This document shows, one piece after another, positions 14,988 to 24,411 of a stretch of 64,000 bases of DNA. The notes under the pieces were generated by a model, which was given only the letters and a program-made list of their open reading frames with translations, was not told where the DNA came from and made no database searches. A program made the translations under genes and the position numbers. Source of the stretch: Opitutia bacterium (lineage in GTDB: Bacteria > Verrucomicrobiota > Verrucomicrobiia > Opitutales > Opitutaceae); NCBI GenBank assembly GCA_016187945.1, contig JACPIT010000005.1, forward strand, positions 496,001 through 560,000, given 5' to 3'. Position 1 is the stretch's first letter; the number at the start of each line of letters is the position of its first letter.

Positions 14988-15935
14988 GTCCGCCAGCGCC
15001 GTCAGCGCGGACACGAGTCGCGGCGCCTTGAATCGGAAGCCCTCCGCGAGGAGGCGCGCCGGCACGGCGTATTGGCCTTCGAGGATCAGGCTTGGATCGG
15101 TCTTCAACACGAGCGGCGCGACGAGCCGGATCGCGAACGCCGGCGCCGGCGGCGCCCACGGTCGGCCGAGCACTTCGCGCAGCGTGCGCATGAACTCGGC
15201 GTTGCCCACCGGCTCGGGCGCGCAGGCGTTGTAGGTGCCGCGCATCGCGTCGTCGTTCACGGCGCGCAGAAAAATTTCCTCCAGATCGTCGAGCAGAACC
15301 CAACTGATGCCCTGCCGGCCGCTGCCGGCGCGTCCACCGAGAAACGCCTTCGTCGCGCGCGCGAGCGGCGGGTAGGCGCCGCCCTTGCGACCGAGCACCA
15401 CGCCGATGCGCAGCACGACGCCACGCACCGCGGGCGGACACTCGGCGGCGAACGCCGCTTCCCATTGCCGGCACACATCTGCCAGAAAATCCGTGCCCGC
15501 GTCCGCGGACGCGTCCTCCGCGCAGCGCCGCTCCGTGTCGCCGTAAATGCCGACCGCGCTCGCTTGCGCCCACACCGTCGGCGGCGTCGCACACGCGCGC
15601 GCAGCCGCGCCGAGCGCGCGCACGGCGTCGAGCCGCGACGCGAGGATGCGTTGGCGGTTCTCCGCCGTGTGCACGCAATCGATCGACGACCCGGCCAGGT
15701 TGATCAACGCGTGCGCGCCCTCGATCTCGCCCCACCAGGTCGGCCGCGCGGCAGTGTCATCTATTGGATTACACTCTGCTGCGGGCTCCCACGGCACCTC
15801 GCGCACGCCGTCGCCGCGGCGGCGGGGCGTCGAGCGCGTAAGCACGACGACCTCCGCGCCGCGCTCGCGGAAGCGGCGCGCGAGCGCGGCGCCGATGAAA
15901 CCGGTGCCGCCGGCGATGACGATGCGTTGAGCCAT
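14985..15935 (-). CDS. TIGR01777-family NAD(P)-dependent epimerase
   Basis: This 316-residue protein belongs to the extended short-chain dehydrogenase group known as TIGR01777 (YfcH/SulA-like). The N-terminal IAGGTGFIGAALARRF is the dinucleotide-binding motif. HALINLAGSSI, the QASAVGIYGD segment and WVLLDDLEEIF are typical of the family, as is the C-terminal LEGQYAVPARLLAEGFRFKAP. The physiological substrate of this family is generally unknown. It is divergent from rlmN, with about 50 bases between the two starts, so they share a promoter region. Its stop codon is the first base triplet of a 140-base dispersed repeat. Confidence 0.88.
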   Translation of the reverse strand: MAQRIVIAGGTGFIGAALARRFRERGAEVVVLTRSTPRRRGDGVREVPWEPAAECNPIDDTAARPTWWGEIEGAHALINLAGSSIDCVHTAENRQRILASRLDAVRALGAAARACATPPTVWAQASAVGIYGDTERRCAEDASADAGTDFLADVCRQWEAAFAAECPPAVRGVVLRIGVVLGRKGGAYPPLARATKAFLGGRAGSGRQGISWVLLDDLEEIFLRAVNDDAMRGTYNACAPEPVGNAEFMRTLREVLGRPWAPPAPAFAIRLVAPLVLKTDPSLILEGQYAVPARLLAEGFRFKAPRLVSALTALAD

Positions 15936-15985
15936 AGTAAATTTGTAGGAGCGACTGGACGCCGCGACAAGTCAGCCCTAAGCTG

Positions 15986-17155
15986 GTGTCGGTGCCCACG
16001 CCTCCGGCCAACTTCTACGACTTCACGCGCGACGAACTGCTCGCGCTGACGTCGCGCTGGGGATTTCCGCCGGTGCACGCGGCGCGGTTGTGGAGCTACG
16101 TTTACCTCGCGGGCGTGGAGGACTGGCGCGCGATGCCGGAGCTGCCGGCGCGTTTCCGCGCGAAAGCGGAGAGCGAGCTGAGCTTCGGCCGCCACGCCAC
16201 TGCCGCGGAGACGCACAGCGCGGACGGTTTTACCCGGAAATACCTGCTCGAACTCTCCGACGGCCGACGCATCGAGACGGTGCTGATGCGCTACACGGGA
16301 CGCGTGACGGCGTGCATCAGCAGCCAGGTCGGCTGCGCGATGGGCTGCGTGTTCTGCGCGACGGGGCAAATGGGTTTCATGCGTCATCTCAGCGCCGGCG
16401 AGATCGTCGCGCAGGCGATGCACGTCGACGCCGTGCTGCGCGAAACCTCGGGCCAGGCAGGGCGAGTCGTCCTCGACGAGCCGCATCGCACACCGGCTCA
16501 TCGGGACGATTCGCCCTACCCGACGCCCGCGCTCGCGCAGCCTGCGAGCGCCTCGCCGCACGAGCGTCACGAGCGGCTGCGCAACATCGTGCTCATGGGC
16601 ATGGGCGAGCCGCTGCACAATTACGACGCGGTGATGAAGGCGATCGACATCCTGCGCGACCCCAACGGGCTCGCCCTCGGCGCGAAGAAAATCACGCTCA
16701 GCACCGTCGGCGTCGTGCCCGGCATCCGGCGGCTCGCGGAGGAGCGTCGGCCGTTTCACCTCGCGGTTTCGCTCCACGGCGCGACACAGGAGGAGCGCGC
16801 GGCGCTGGTGCCCGCCGCGAGGAAGTGGCCGCTCGACGAATTGATGGACGCCTGCCGCGCCTACATCGCGCAGCAGCAGCGGCGCGTTTTCTACGAGTGG
16901 ACGCTGATCGAGGGGAGAAACGACACGCCGGAAACCGCGCACGCCGTCGGTCGCCTGCTGCAAGGTCAGCTCGCGCAGGTGAACCTGATCCCGCTGAATC
17001 CGACGAACGGCTACGACGGCGCGCCGACCGGCCGCGAGGCGGCGAAGCGTTTTCAGGAAATCCTGGCCGGCTACGATCTGCCGAGCACGGTGCGGCAGCG
17101 TCGCGGCATCGACATCGCGGCGGGCTGCGGCCAGCTCGCGGTGGCGAAGAAGTAG
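15986..17155 (+). CDS. rlmN: 23S rRNA/tRNA adenine-C2 methyltransferase RlmN
   Basis: This 389-residue radical-SAM enzyme methylates C2 of A2503 in 23S rRNA and A37 in some tRNAs. Cys117, Cys121 and Cys124 in CAMGCVFCATG bind the iron-sulfur cluster. The SAM-binding MGMGEPLHNY follows, and the catalytic cysteine for the mixed-disulfide step is in RGIDIAAGCGQL near the C terminus. Between the cluster motif and MGMGEP, residues about 157-178 (from AGRVVLDEPHRT) are encoded by a palindromic repeat that is intergenic elsewhere (59140-59165). This insert is in frame in a surface-loop position. Two in-frame GTG codons (15986, 15992) compete as the start. Confidence 0.93.
   Translation: MSVPTPPANFYDFTRDELLALTSRWGFPPVHAARLWSYVYLAGVEDWRAMPELPARFRAKAESELSFGRHATAAETHSADGFTRKYLLELSDGRRIETVLMRYTGRVTACISSQVGCAMGCVFCATGQMGFMRHLSAGEIVAQAMHVDAVLRETSGQAGRVVLDEPHRTPAHRDDSPYPTPALAQPASASPHERHERLRNIVLMGMGEPLHNYDAVMKAIDILRDPNGLALGAKKITLSTVGVVPGIRRLAEERRPFHLAVSLHGATQEERAALVPAARKWPLDELMDACRAYIAQQQRRVFYEWTLIEGRNDTPETAHAVGRLLQGQLAQVNLIPLNPTNGYDGAPTGREAAKRFQEILAGYDLPSTVRQRRGIDIAAGCGQLAVAKK
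16456..16520. repeat. Palindromic repeat inserted in frame in rlmN
   Basis: The left arm GGCAGGGCGAGTCGTCCTCG is the near reverse complement of the right arm GGGACGATTCGCCCTACC. The right arm matches 24 of 26 bases of an intergenic copy at 59140-59165. Confidence 0.85.
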
Positions 17156-17156
17156 C

Positions 17157-17325
17157 GAGTAGCGCGGTGCTTCGGCCCGCGCTGGAGCGTTTTCAGCGCG
17201 CGCTGAAGCACCGCGCTACCACGAGCCTGCATTCGCGTGAATTGTAGGAGCGGCTTTACGCCGCGATTCGTTCGGACGCGGCAGGCGCAGCAATCGCGGC
17301 GTAAAGCCGCTCCTACAATCGTTCG
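17157..17325. repeat. Two adjacent palindromes after rlmN
   Basis: The first (about 17157-17221) has arms GTAGCGCGGTGCTTCGG and CTGAAGCACCGCGCTAC. The second (17244-17316) has arms GTAGGAGCGGCTTTACGCCG and CGGCGTAAAGCCGCTCCTAC. They fill the convergent gap between rlmN and the minus-strand gene at 17326. Confidence 0.88.
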
Positions 17326-18765
17326 TCACGCGTCGTCGCGCGTAGCGAAAGCCTCACGGCTTCCGCTACGCGCTCGAGCGGGTGCGTCGCTCAGGCCGGC
17401 GCTCGCGGCGGCTTCGCTCGCGAGCCAGGCGCGGGCGTGGGCGGCGGCGGGTTCGTCGACCGCGGCGCCGCGGGCTTGAAGGCGTTGCAGCGCGGTGACG
17501 AGGGCGAGTTGGGCGCGGGCGTCGGCGGGGTTGGCTTGGGCGGCTTTCAGGAAGAGTTCGGCGGGCGCGACGATCTGCTCGGGCTCGAGCATCTGCTTTT
17601 CGCCGAGGAAGAGCGTGAGCGAGCTGCCGAGCGCCTGGATGTAGCTGAGCGGCGCGGCGGGCGCGGCGTAGGGCAGGCCGGTGGCGGCGGGTTTCCACTC
17701 CATGTAGGTTTTGAGCTGGTGGTGGAATTGCGCGAGCACGGCGTCGGCGTCGGAGGGCGCCCAGCGGGTCGTGAAGGTTTTCAGTTCGCGGAATTTCTTC
17801 ACCTCCCAGATGCGGGCGCCGAGTTCGTAGTCGGCGTTGCGGCTGCGGAGGGCGAAGGTGACGACGTAGTCGAGGCCGCCTTGCGCGGACTCGTCGAGCT
17901 GGCGGATGTTTTCCGCCGTCCACTCCATCGGGAAGAGCGCGTAGTGTTTCGGGGCGAAGAGGCCGATGCCGGCGATGGGATCGTAGCCGGCGCTGAAGGC
18001 GAACGTCTCGGCGAACCACAGCGGCAGGCCGCGCGTGAAGCGGCCGACGGCGTCCTCGGGTTGCGCGGCGCGCTCCATGAGGTTGGCTTCGCCGAGGAGG
18101 GCGCATTGGGCGAAGGCGACGCGGCGGAGTTTGCCGTCGCGGGCCGGGAGCAGGGCGGCGGCGTGCGGCTCGAGGCCGTAAAACCAGATCGGTTTGCTGA
18201 TGCTGACGAGGCTGATCTTCGTGCCGGCTTCGAGGTCGGTGGCGGGCGCGGCTTCGGAGACGGCGAGTTCGGCGAGGGCGCGGGAGAAGCCGATGAGGCG
18301 GTGTTCGAGTTCGGGGCGGTTGAGCGCGAAGAGCAGGTCGAGGAGGTGTTGGGCGGCTTCGGGCTGGCGGGCGGCGAGGTAGGCCTGGAGGAGGTTGAGG
18401 CCGGGGCCGGGACCGTGGCGGTCGGCATCGTAGCGCGGCGCGACGAGTTCGATGAGCTCGCGGATGTGGCCGTGCACGCCGAGATCGGCGGAGACGGTGA
18501 GCAGCACGTCGGCGCGGTCGCCGGAGGCGGCGAGAACCTGATCGTAGATCGCGATGGCGCCCGGGAGATCGCGGGCGGCGAGGCGGGCTTTCGCGGCGGC
18601 GAGTTGCGGCATGACGCCGCCCGCGGCGGCGGGAGCCGGGCTCGGCGTGGGAGCCGGCGCGGCGCTTTCGTGGGCGGGAACGGCCGGGGTGACGTTGGCG
18701 ACCGGTGTGGCCGGCGTGCGCGCGGGAGCGGATTTTTTACCCGTGAAGCGATCGAGGAAACCCAT
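17326..18765 (-). CDS. Uncharacterised protein with Ala/Pro linker and helical repeats
   Basis: I do not recognise this 479-residue protein. The first about 50 residues are a short basic start (MGFLDRFTGKK) followed by a flexible Ala/Pro-rich linker. A helical region with tetratricopeptide-like character follows (LAAAKARLAARDLPGAIAIY and onward, residues about 55-130). The central part contains aromatic-rich, probably globular segments (KPIWFYGLEPHAAALLPARD; LFAPKHYALFPMEWT), and the last 100 residues are again helical. There is no signal peptide. The ATG at 18765 is preferred because longer readings extend into GC-rich, non-coding-looking sequence. No operon partner is adjacent. Confidence 0.72.
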   Translation of the reverse strand: MGFLDRFTGKKSAPARTPATPVANVTPAVPAHESAAPAPTPSPAPAAAGGVMPQLAAAKARLAARDLPGAIAIYDQVLAASGDRADVLLTVSADLGVHGHIRELIELVAPRYDADRHGPGPGLNLLQAYLAARQPEAAQHLLDLLFALNRPELEHRLIGFSRALAELAVSEAAPATDLEAGTKISLVSISKPIWFYGLEPHAAALLPARDGKLRRVAFAQCALLGEANLMERAAQPEDAVGRFTRGLPLWFAETFAFSAGYDPIAGIGLFAPKHYALFPMEWTAENIRQLDESAQGGLDYVVTFALRSRNADYELGARIWEVKKFRELKTFTTRWAPSDADAVLAQFHHQLKTYMEWKPAATGLPYAAPAAPLSYIQALGSSLTLFLGEKQMLEPEQIVAPAELFLKAAQANPADARAQLALVTALQRLQARGAAVDEPAAAHARAWLASEAAASAGLSDAPARARSGSREAFATRDDA

Positions 18766-19206
18766 GCCGCGAGCCAAGCGGACGCGCCGCCCGCGCGCCA
18801 ATAAAATTTCCCCCGCTCGTGGCGGGGCTGCGGTGCGACCGGAGGCATCTCGTTCTCCGGCAGACCGCCTCGGTGATGGCGAGGTCTGCCCGCCTTGAGC
18901 GGGAGCGAGTGCGGCGACGGAGCGGTCGAGCAAAGCGAGAGTCTGGCATCCCCACATCCCCGGAGCGCGGATCTGTCCGCTCGCGTCAGGCGCGAGGACA
19001 AACCGTGGGTCGATGCGGGGATAGGGGAAACTGCGGTAGGACGGGGCCGGAAGCGCGAGGCGGGAGTTTCTCCCGTGCAGAGATTCGCATTATCCCATCG
19101 AATGAGGGTGATTCAGACTCGGAAAAACGGGGTCCATCTTTTTGTTGTCTGTCCCTTCCGTTCGCGCCGTGCGGGTGCGCCGAACCTCAACCCGACGAAT
19201 TACTTC
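18766..19206. other. Intergenic region without recognisable features
   Basis: A divergent gap of 441 bases between the unknown minus-strand gene and the LuxR gene. I see a weak inverted pair near 18862-18889 (CAGACCGCCTC and GCGAGGTCTG) and no convincing ORF or promoter. Regulatory sites for both genes should lie here. Confidence 0.5.
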
Positions 19207-19851
19207 ATGTCAGCTCAACGGATCGCGTTGGTCACGGACCACGGCATGGTGCGCCAGCTCTTCGCTCAACTGCTCACGGTCGAACTCGGCCTCAACCTCG
19301 TGTTGCAGGCCGGAACCGTCGTCGAGGCCGAGCAAGTCCTGGTCGGCGAACGCCCGGCCATCGACCTCATCATCGTGGGCTCGACGTTGCCCGACGGGCG
19401 CGGCGCCGACGTCGTGCGCCGGGTGGCTCCGCGTGCGCCGGACCTGCGTTGGTTCATGCTGTCGATGCGCGAGCAAGCGCCGCTCGTGCGCGAGGCGGCC
19501 AATCTCGGCATCCAGGGTTTCGTGATGACGCGTTCGGACTTGAACGTTTTTCGCGACGGGCTGCGTCGGGTTTTGGCGGGTGAAACGTTCTACTGTCCCG
19601 CGGCGGCGCGGCTGCTGGCGGAGCACGTCGTCAACGAAAGCGCAGCCACGAGCCCGCTGACCCCGCGCGAGCGCGAAGTGCTGCGGGGCTTCGCGCGCGG
19701 CGAGAACACGAAGGTCATCGCGCAGCGCCTCGGCATGAACGTGAAGACCGTGCAGAACCACCTCACGTCGCTGAAGGACAAACTCGGCATGCGGGAACCC
19801 GCCGAACTCGTGCGCTACGCGATGAAGCACGGCTACGTGGACGAGATTTGA
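19207..19851 (+). CDS. LuxR-type regulator with degenerate receiver domain
   Basis: This 214-residue protein has a response-regulator receiver fold (residues 5-125) and a C-terminal NarL/LuxR helix-turn-helix (LTPREREVLRGFARGENTKV, then KTVQNHLTSLKDKLG). It is a paralogue of the regulator at 26497-27150. In that paralogue the phosphoacceptor is Asp60 (AIVDWMLPDG); here the aligned residue is Gly58 (IIVGSTLPDG), and the acidic pair ED is TD. It is therefore unlikely to be controlled by aspartyl phosphorylation. The ATG at 19207 aligns with the paralogue. The DyP-kinase operon downstream on the same strand could be a target; this is only positional inference. Confidence 0.87.
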   Translation: MSAQRIALVTDHGMVRQLFAQLLTVELGLNLVLQAGTVVEAEQVLVGERPAIDLIIVGSTLPDGRGADVVRRVAPRAPDLRWFMLSMREQAPLVREAANLGIQGFVMTRSDLNVFRDGLRRVLAGETFYCPAAARLLAEHVVNESAATSPLTPREREVLRGFARGENTKVIAQRLGMNVKTVQNHLTSLKDKLGMREPAELVRYAMKHGYVDEI

Positions 19852-20205
19852 GGCGCGGCTGCCGCGGACTTCGCGCGCGCGGATCGGCGCGCCGGAGAGG
19901 CGAAAGGGGAAACCGGCCGAAGGCGCCGTGGATTTTTCCCGGCGGTTTGTCCGTGCGTCCCGCTCATCGGCGGAGCGCGCTCGGGTAAGCTACGGCCTGT
20001 TTTCGTAGCGATGATCCTGTCCGCCGCCCCAGCGCCACTCCATCCTGCCGCGTCCGATGTTCGGTGCGAGCGGCCGCACCGTGTCCGCCTGCAGCGCGGC
20101 CCGGTGCGGATGGTCTGCGGGCCGCGACGAGGACGAGGCAACGTCGCCTCGGCATGATTCCGGCTTCTCATTCACGTTCCCCCCGCCACACTCCGCGCCC
20201 GCCCC
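19852..20205. other. Intergenic region without recognisable features
   Basis: A 354-base gap between the LuxR gene and the DyP operon. No ORF, palindromic repeat or terminator stands out. The promoter of the DyP operon should lie here, but I cannot point to it. Confidence 0.5.
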
Positions 20206-21597
20206 ATGCCACTCGAGTTCCCCGCCTCGGTGCCGTTTGAGCCGACTGTTCATCAGGAATTTTTGTCGGCTATCCAAGGCAACATCCTGAAACCGCACGG
20301 GCGCATGCAGGTCCGGCTCGTGTTCTTCGCGGGATTGTCGACGCGCGAACAGGCGCGGGCACTGCTAGCCGAGGCCTTGCGGAGCGGGCGCGTGACCTCG
20401 GCGTGGCAACAGAGGGAGCAAGCCGACCTGAGAAAGGCGGGCGGGGGCCAGGCGTTCTTCTACGGCGTGATGCTGACGAAGGAATTTTTCTGGGCGACCG
20501 CGAGCGCCGACTTTCCGCCGGAGGGCACGGATGCGTTTCGCACCGGCGCCTACAGTCGCGCGGCGGACCCCTCGAAATGGGATCAACCCTATCGGCAGCA
20601 TCCGCAGGGACTGTGGCTGGTGGCGCACGACGAGACGGATCAACTGAAGGACGAAGTGGCGCGCGTGGAGAAAATGCTCAGGAAACACGGGGCTAAAATC
20701 CTGCGGCGTCCGCGCCCCGCCTCCGGCGCCGCGCCCGACCCGAAGCCCGGCACGGAAGCCGGTTTCCGCTGGCACGACGCGGGCGAACGCGACGCGATGC
20801 GCGAACCGTTCGGGTTCCGCGACGGGTTGAGCGACTCCGCGTTTCTGCAGCCGCAACCGGCCGCGCCGCGCCATGTGCAGATCGGACTCGCGCAGCTCCT
20901 GATCGGGGACGGCGCGCATGCGGGTGGATCGTTCTTCGTGTTGCAGAAACTCGATCAAAACGTGGCGGCGTTCCGGCGGTTCGAGGGCGAGATCGCGAAA
21001 AAATTCACCGCGCTCGGCCGGCCGCTGCCGGCCCGCGAAGCGGGGGCGTTGCTCGTCGGGCGCGAGCGCGACGGGCAACCGCTGGTGGACGGCGTTGCGG
21101 CCGGGTCGAACGCTTTCGATTTCGATGGCGACGCGACGGCCGCGCGTTGTCCGTTCCATGCGCACATCCGAAAGGCAAATCCGCGGACGACGACGTTGCC
21201 GAACGAGGGCCTGCTCGAGCGGCAATTCGCGCGGCGCTCCGCGATCTACGACGAACGCGGGCAACTCCCGGCCCACGCCGCGCCGGATTATCCGGAGGGC
21301 GCCGCGATCGCCGGGGACGTGGGGTTGCTGTTCATGGGCTACATGCGGGACGTGCAATCGCAGTTCGAGCACATGCGCCGGACGTGGTTCGAGGACGACA
21401 ATTTCCCGTTTGCGAACAGCACGCCCGACCCCGTGCTGGTCGGAGCCGGCGCGGCGGGCGGCGGCGAATGGCGCTGGAACCAGGCCGGCGTCGCCGTGCC
21501 CGGCCTGTCGAGCTTCGTGCGGAATCGCGGGACGTTGTTCGGTTATGCGCCGTCGATCCTCTGGCTGCGCCGGTTTGCCGCGGAAACGGCGCCTTGA
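20206..21597 (+). CDS. DyP-type heme peroxidase
   Basis: This 463-residue enzyme uses hydrogen peroxide to oxidise dyes and related substrates. The DyP signature GxxDG is seen as Gly203-Phe-Arg-Asp206-Gly207 (PFGFRDGLSD), where Asp206 is the distal catalytic acid. The proximal heme ligand is probably His320 in RCPFHAHIRKANPR. Length and the presence of long insertions resemble the larger (C/D-like) DyP classes. There is no Tat or Sec signal, so it should be cytoplasmic. The hybrid kinase gene begins 3 bases after the stop, which indicates an operon. No encapsulin gene is present in the window. Confidence 0.93.
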   Translation: MPLEFPASVPFEPTVHQEFLSAIQGNILKPHGRMQVRLVFFAGLSTREQARALLAEALRSGRVTSAWQQREQADLRKAGGGQAFFYGVMLTKEFFWATASADFPPEGTDAFRTGAYSRAADPSKWDQPYRQHPQGLWLVAHDETDQLKDEVARVEKMLRKHGAKILRRPRPASGAAPDPKPGTEAGFRWHDAGERDAMREPFGFRDGLSDSAFLQPQPAAPRHVQIGLAQLLIGDGAHAGGSFFVLQKLDQNVAAFRRFEGEIAKKFTALGRPLPAREAGALLVGRERDGQPLVDGVAAGSNAFDFDGDATAARCPFHAHIRKANPRTTTLPNEGLLERQFARRSAIYDERGQLPAHAAPDYPEGAAIAGDVGLLFMGYMRDVQSQFEHMRRTWFEDDNFPFANSTPDPVLVGAGAAGGGEWRWNQAGVAVPGLSSFVRNRGTLFGYAPSILWLRRFAAETAP

Positions 21598-21600
21598 GTC

Positions 21601-24411
21601 ATGCTTGCCACGCTCGCGCTCGAACAGGACTACGTGTGGTTTTTGGCCGCGATCGTCTGGGGCGCGCTGTGGGTGGGATGGCTGACGTTGGCGCGCACGG
21701 AGCGGGAGTGGCGCTGGCTGCCATGGGCGGCCGGCGCGGGGTGTTTGTCGGCATTGGTGGAACTGGTGGCGATGGCGTGGCCCGGCGAGGCGCGCGCGTG
21801 GGTGGCGCCGCGACTGGTTTGGGAAGAAGTGCAGATCGGCCTGACGGCGGCGCTGCTCGTCGGATGGACGGTGGAGCTGGGACGTCAGCGGCTGCTGAAT
21901 CGCTGGACGGCGATCCTGACCGTGGTGCTGATTATCGAGGGTGCGCTGTTCCGGAGCTTCCTGCCGAAAGAACTGGCGTGGTTCCTGCCCGGCTTCGGCG
22001 CGGCGCTGGCGCTGTTTTGGGCGCGCGCGCAGAGCGAGCCGGTGCGGGCGGCCTTGGCGGTGTGCGCAGTCGGTTTGTCGCTCACGAACACCGGGCCGGT
22101 GGCGGAGTGGGCGCTCGTGCCGCGGCGCTGGGCGGGGTTGGACGCGTCCAGCCTCGCGCACGCCGCCGTCCATCTGGCGTGGGCGGCGACGATCGGCTGG
22201 ATCGTCGCGCGGAGGTTCGGGCTGACGGAGGCGCGACTGGATCGCCGGCCGCTGTTCTACGCCGGGCTCGGCTGGCTGGTCGCCGGTCTGGCGCTGGCGA
22301 GCGTGTTGGGAGCGCGTTCGCGCGTCGCGTTCGAGTCGGCGGCGGTGAGCCGCGCGCGACTGGAAGCGACGCTGCTCGATCGCGCGAGTTTGGCGCGGCT
22401 GGTGGGCCGCAGCGATTTTCGCTTGGACAAGATTTACGCGGAGGGCCATCCGGACGGCGCGCTCTACAATTACGGGAGCATTCGCCGGCTCCGCTCGGAC
22501 GAAGGCTGGCGCCTGGAGTGCGAGCTGGTGCGGATCGAGCAGGCGAATCCGGACGTGCTTTTCGCGTGCCTGACGACGTTGCGTGACGGCTGGTTGGTGA
22601 TGACGGGCTCGCGGCGGCAACTCTCCGCCGTGACCGAAGTCGGCCTGGCGCGCCGACACGATCCGCAGGACGAGGAAGATTGGCGGACGGGCGCCGCGCG
22701 CTACCTCGCGCCGCACGCGACCGGACTCGGTCTGCAAAACTACGCGCGCGCGCCGGTTTTTTCGCCGAGCGGAGAGATGCTCGGCTGGCTCGCGCTGCTG
22801 TTTCCGATCGAAACCTGGGTCGCCAGCCAGACGCAGACGCGCCTGCTCGTATTCGTCGTCGTGGGTCTCGGGCTCGTGCTGGCGGGCATGACGGAAACGC
22901 GCCGGATCCGCGCGCGGGAGCAGGAGAGGGCCCGCGCCCAGGCGGCTGCGGCGCTCGAGGCCGACCGCATGAAGACGGCGTTTCTCGCGAAGGTCAGCCA
23001 CGAGCTGCGGACGCCGATCCAAAGCATCATGGGCTACGGCGAATTGTTGCGGGGCAGCATCACCGATCCGCTCGCGCGCGCCCGCGTGCTCGCGCTGCGC
23101 CAGCACACCGACTTGATGCTCCGGCTGGTCAACGATCTGCTCGATCTCAGCGCGATGCAGATGGGCGCGTTTCGGTTGCGCGAGCGTCCGGCGCGACTGG
23201 GGGAGACGATCGGGCAGACGGTCGAGAGTCTCCGTCCGCGCGCGGAAGCGAAGGGCCTGTCGCTGAGTTTCGAACTCGAGCCGGGCACGCCCGAATGGGC
23301 GCAGATCGACTCCGAGCGCGTGCGCCAGATCACGCTCAACCTCGTCGGCAACGCGATCAAGTTCACCGATCGCGGCGGAGTCGACGTGCGCCTCGGATGC
23401 ACGGAACGCGCCGGCGTGGTGTGCCTCGCGGTCGGCGACACCGGTCCGGGCATCCCGGCGGAGCTGGCAGCGCGGTTGTTCCAACCGTTCGTGCGGCTGG
23501 AGCCGACGGCGGCGAAGGAGGGAACCGGTCTGGGCCTCGCGCTTGCCGACGCGCTCTGTCGCAGCATGCGCGGCGGCATCGCGCTGGCGGAGCGCGCGGG
23601 CGGCGGCGCGGTATTCAACGCGACGTTCGAGGCGCGGCCGTGTCTGCCGCCGGACGAACCTTCGACGCGCTCCGACGCCTGCGGCCGCCCGCTGCAGGGT
23701 CTGCGCATCCTGATCGCTGAGGACAACACGCTCGTGCGCGAGCTTTTTGCGAGCTACTTGGGCGAGATGGGCGCGCGTTGCCACCCCGTCGTCGATGGCG
23801 CGCAGGCACTCGAGGTCGCGCGACGCGAGGCGCTCGACTGCTGCGTGCTCGATCTGTCGATGCCGTGTCTGGACGGCTGGCAGACTGCGGCGCAACTCCA
23901 GGCGCGGCGCGCGGCCGGCCTGAGAATCGTCGGAGTCAGCGCGCACGCCAACGCGAGCGAGCGCGAACGGGCACTGGCGGCCGGGTTCGACGAATTCCTG
24001 GCGAAGCCGGTGGAGCTCGGTGCGCTCGCGGCGGCGGTGCGGCCGGAGCGAGCGACGGTCGCGGCGGAATCGGCGGCGATGAGCGGCCTCCACGCGCGGC
24101 TGCGCGCGCAGTTCCGCCTCGAGGCGCCAGCGCGGCGCGCGGCGGCGCTCGCGGCGCAGCGCGAGAACGACGCGCTGGCGCTGCGGCAGACCGCCCACTG
24201 GTTTTGCAACAGCGCGTCCGTCCTGGGCGATGACGCGCTCCGTCGTGCGAGTTCGCAACTCGAAGACGCGGCGTTGTCCGCGGACTCCGCCGCGGTCGAG
24301 CGAGCCTGGCAGGCGTGCGAGCAGGCGCTGCGTCTGTGGTTGAACGATTCGGTCGCGATTTCCGACGCCACCCCGGCGTCACACCCGAAAAATAAAAACC
24401 AGCCATCATGA
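21601..24411 (+). CDS. Membrane hybrid histidine kinase (HisKA-HATPase-REC-HPt)
   Basis: This 936-residue sensor begins with several membrane segments (residues about 5-240), followed by a probable extracytoplasmic sensing region and a last membrane helix (LLVFVVVGLGLVLAGM). The HisKA domain carries His467 in KVSHELRTPIQSIMGYGELL. The ATPase boxes are NLVGNAIKFTD, GDTGPGIP and GTGLGLALAD. A receiver follows with phosphoacceptor Asp751 (CCVLDLSMPCLDGW). The C-terminal RQTAHWFCNSASVLG looks like a histidine phosphotransfer domain. It thus forms a complete phosphorelay needing an external output regulator. It overlaps the next gene by ATGA. Its link to a peroxidase suggests oxidative or redox sensing, which is inference. 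Confidence 0.92.
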   Translation: MLATLALEQDYVWFLAAIVWGALWVGWLTLARTEREWRWLPWAAGAGCLSALVELVAMAWPGEARAWVAPRLVWEEVQIGLTAALLVGWTVELGRQRLLNRWTAILTVVLIIEGALFRSFLPKELAWFLPGFGAALALFWARAQSEPVRAALAVCAVGLSLTNTGPVAEWALVPRRWAGLDASSLAHAAVHLAWAATIGWIVARRFGLTEARLDRRPLFYAGLGWLVAGLALASVLGARSRVAFESAAVSRARLEATLLDRASLARLVGRSDFRLDKIYAEGHPDGALYNYGSIRRLRSDEGWRLECELVRIEQANPDVLFACLTTLRDGWLVMTGSRRQLSAVTEVGLARRHDPQDEEDWRTGAARYLAPHATGLGLQNYARAPVFSPSGEMLGWLALLFPIETWVASQTQTRLLVFVVVGLGLVLAGMTETRRIRAREQERARAQAAAALEADRMKTAFLAKVSHELRTPIQSIMGYGELLRGSITDPLARARVLALRQHTDLMLRLVNDLLDLSAMQMGAFRLRERPARLGETIGQTVESLRPRAEAKGLSLSFELEPGTPEWAQIDSERVRQITLNLVGNAIKFTDRGGVDVRLGCTERAGVVCLAVGDTGPGIPAELAARLFQPFVRLEPTAAKEGTGLGLALADALCRSMRGGIALAERAGGGAVFNATFEARPCLPPDEPSTRSDACGRPLQGLRILIAEDNTLVRELFASYLGEMGARCHPVVDGAQALEVARREALDCCVLDLSMPCLDGWQTAAQLQARRAAGLRIVGVSAHANASERERALAAGFDEFLAKPVELGALAAAVRPERATVAAESAAMSGLHARLRAQFRLEAPARRAAALAAQRENDALALRQTAHWFCNSASVLGDDALRRASSQLEDAALSADSAAVERAWQACEQALRLWLNDSVAISDATPASHPKNKNQPS

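Noticed and set aside
20365-24258. A 1297-codon open frame antisense to the DyP and kinase genes
   Set aside because: High-GC genes produce long stop-free antisense frames. This one is Arg/His/Pro-rich with no domain motif, and the plus-strand genes are certain.
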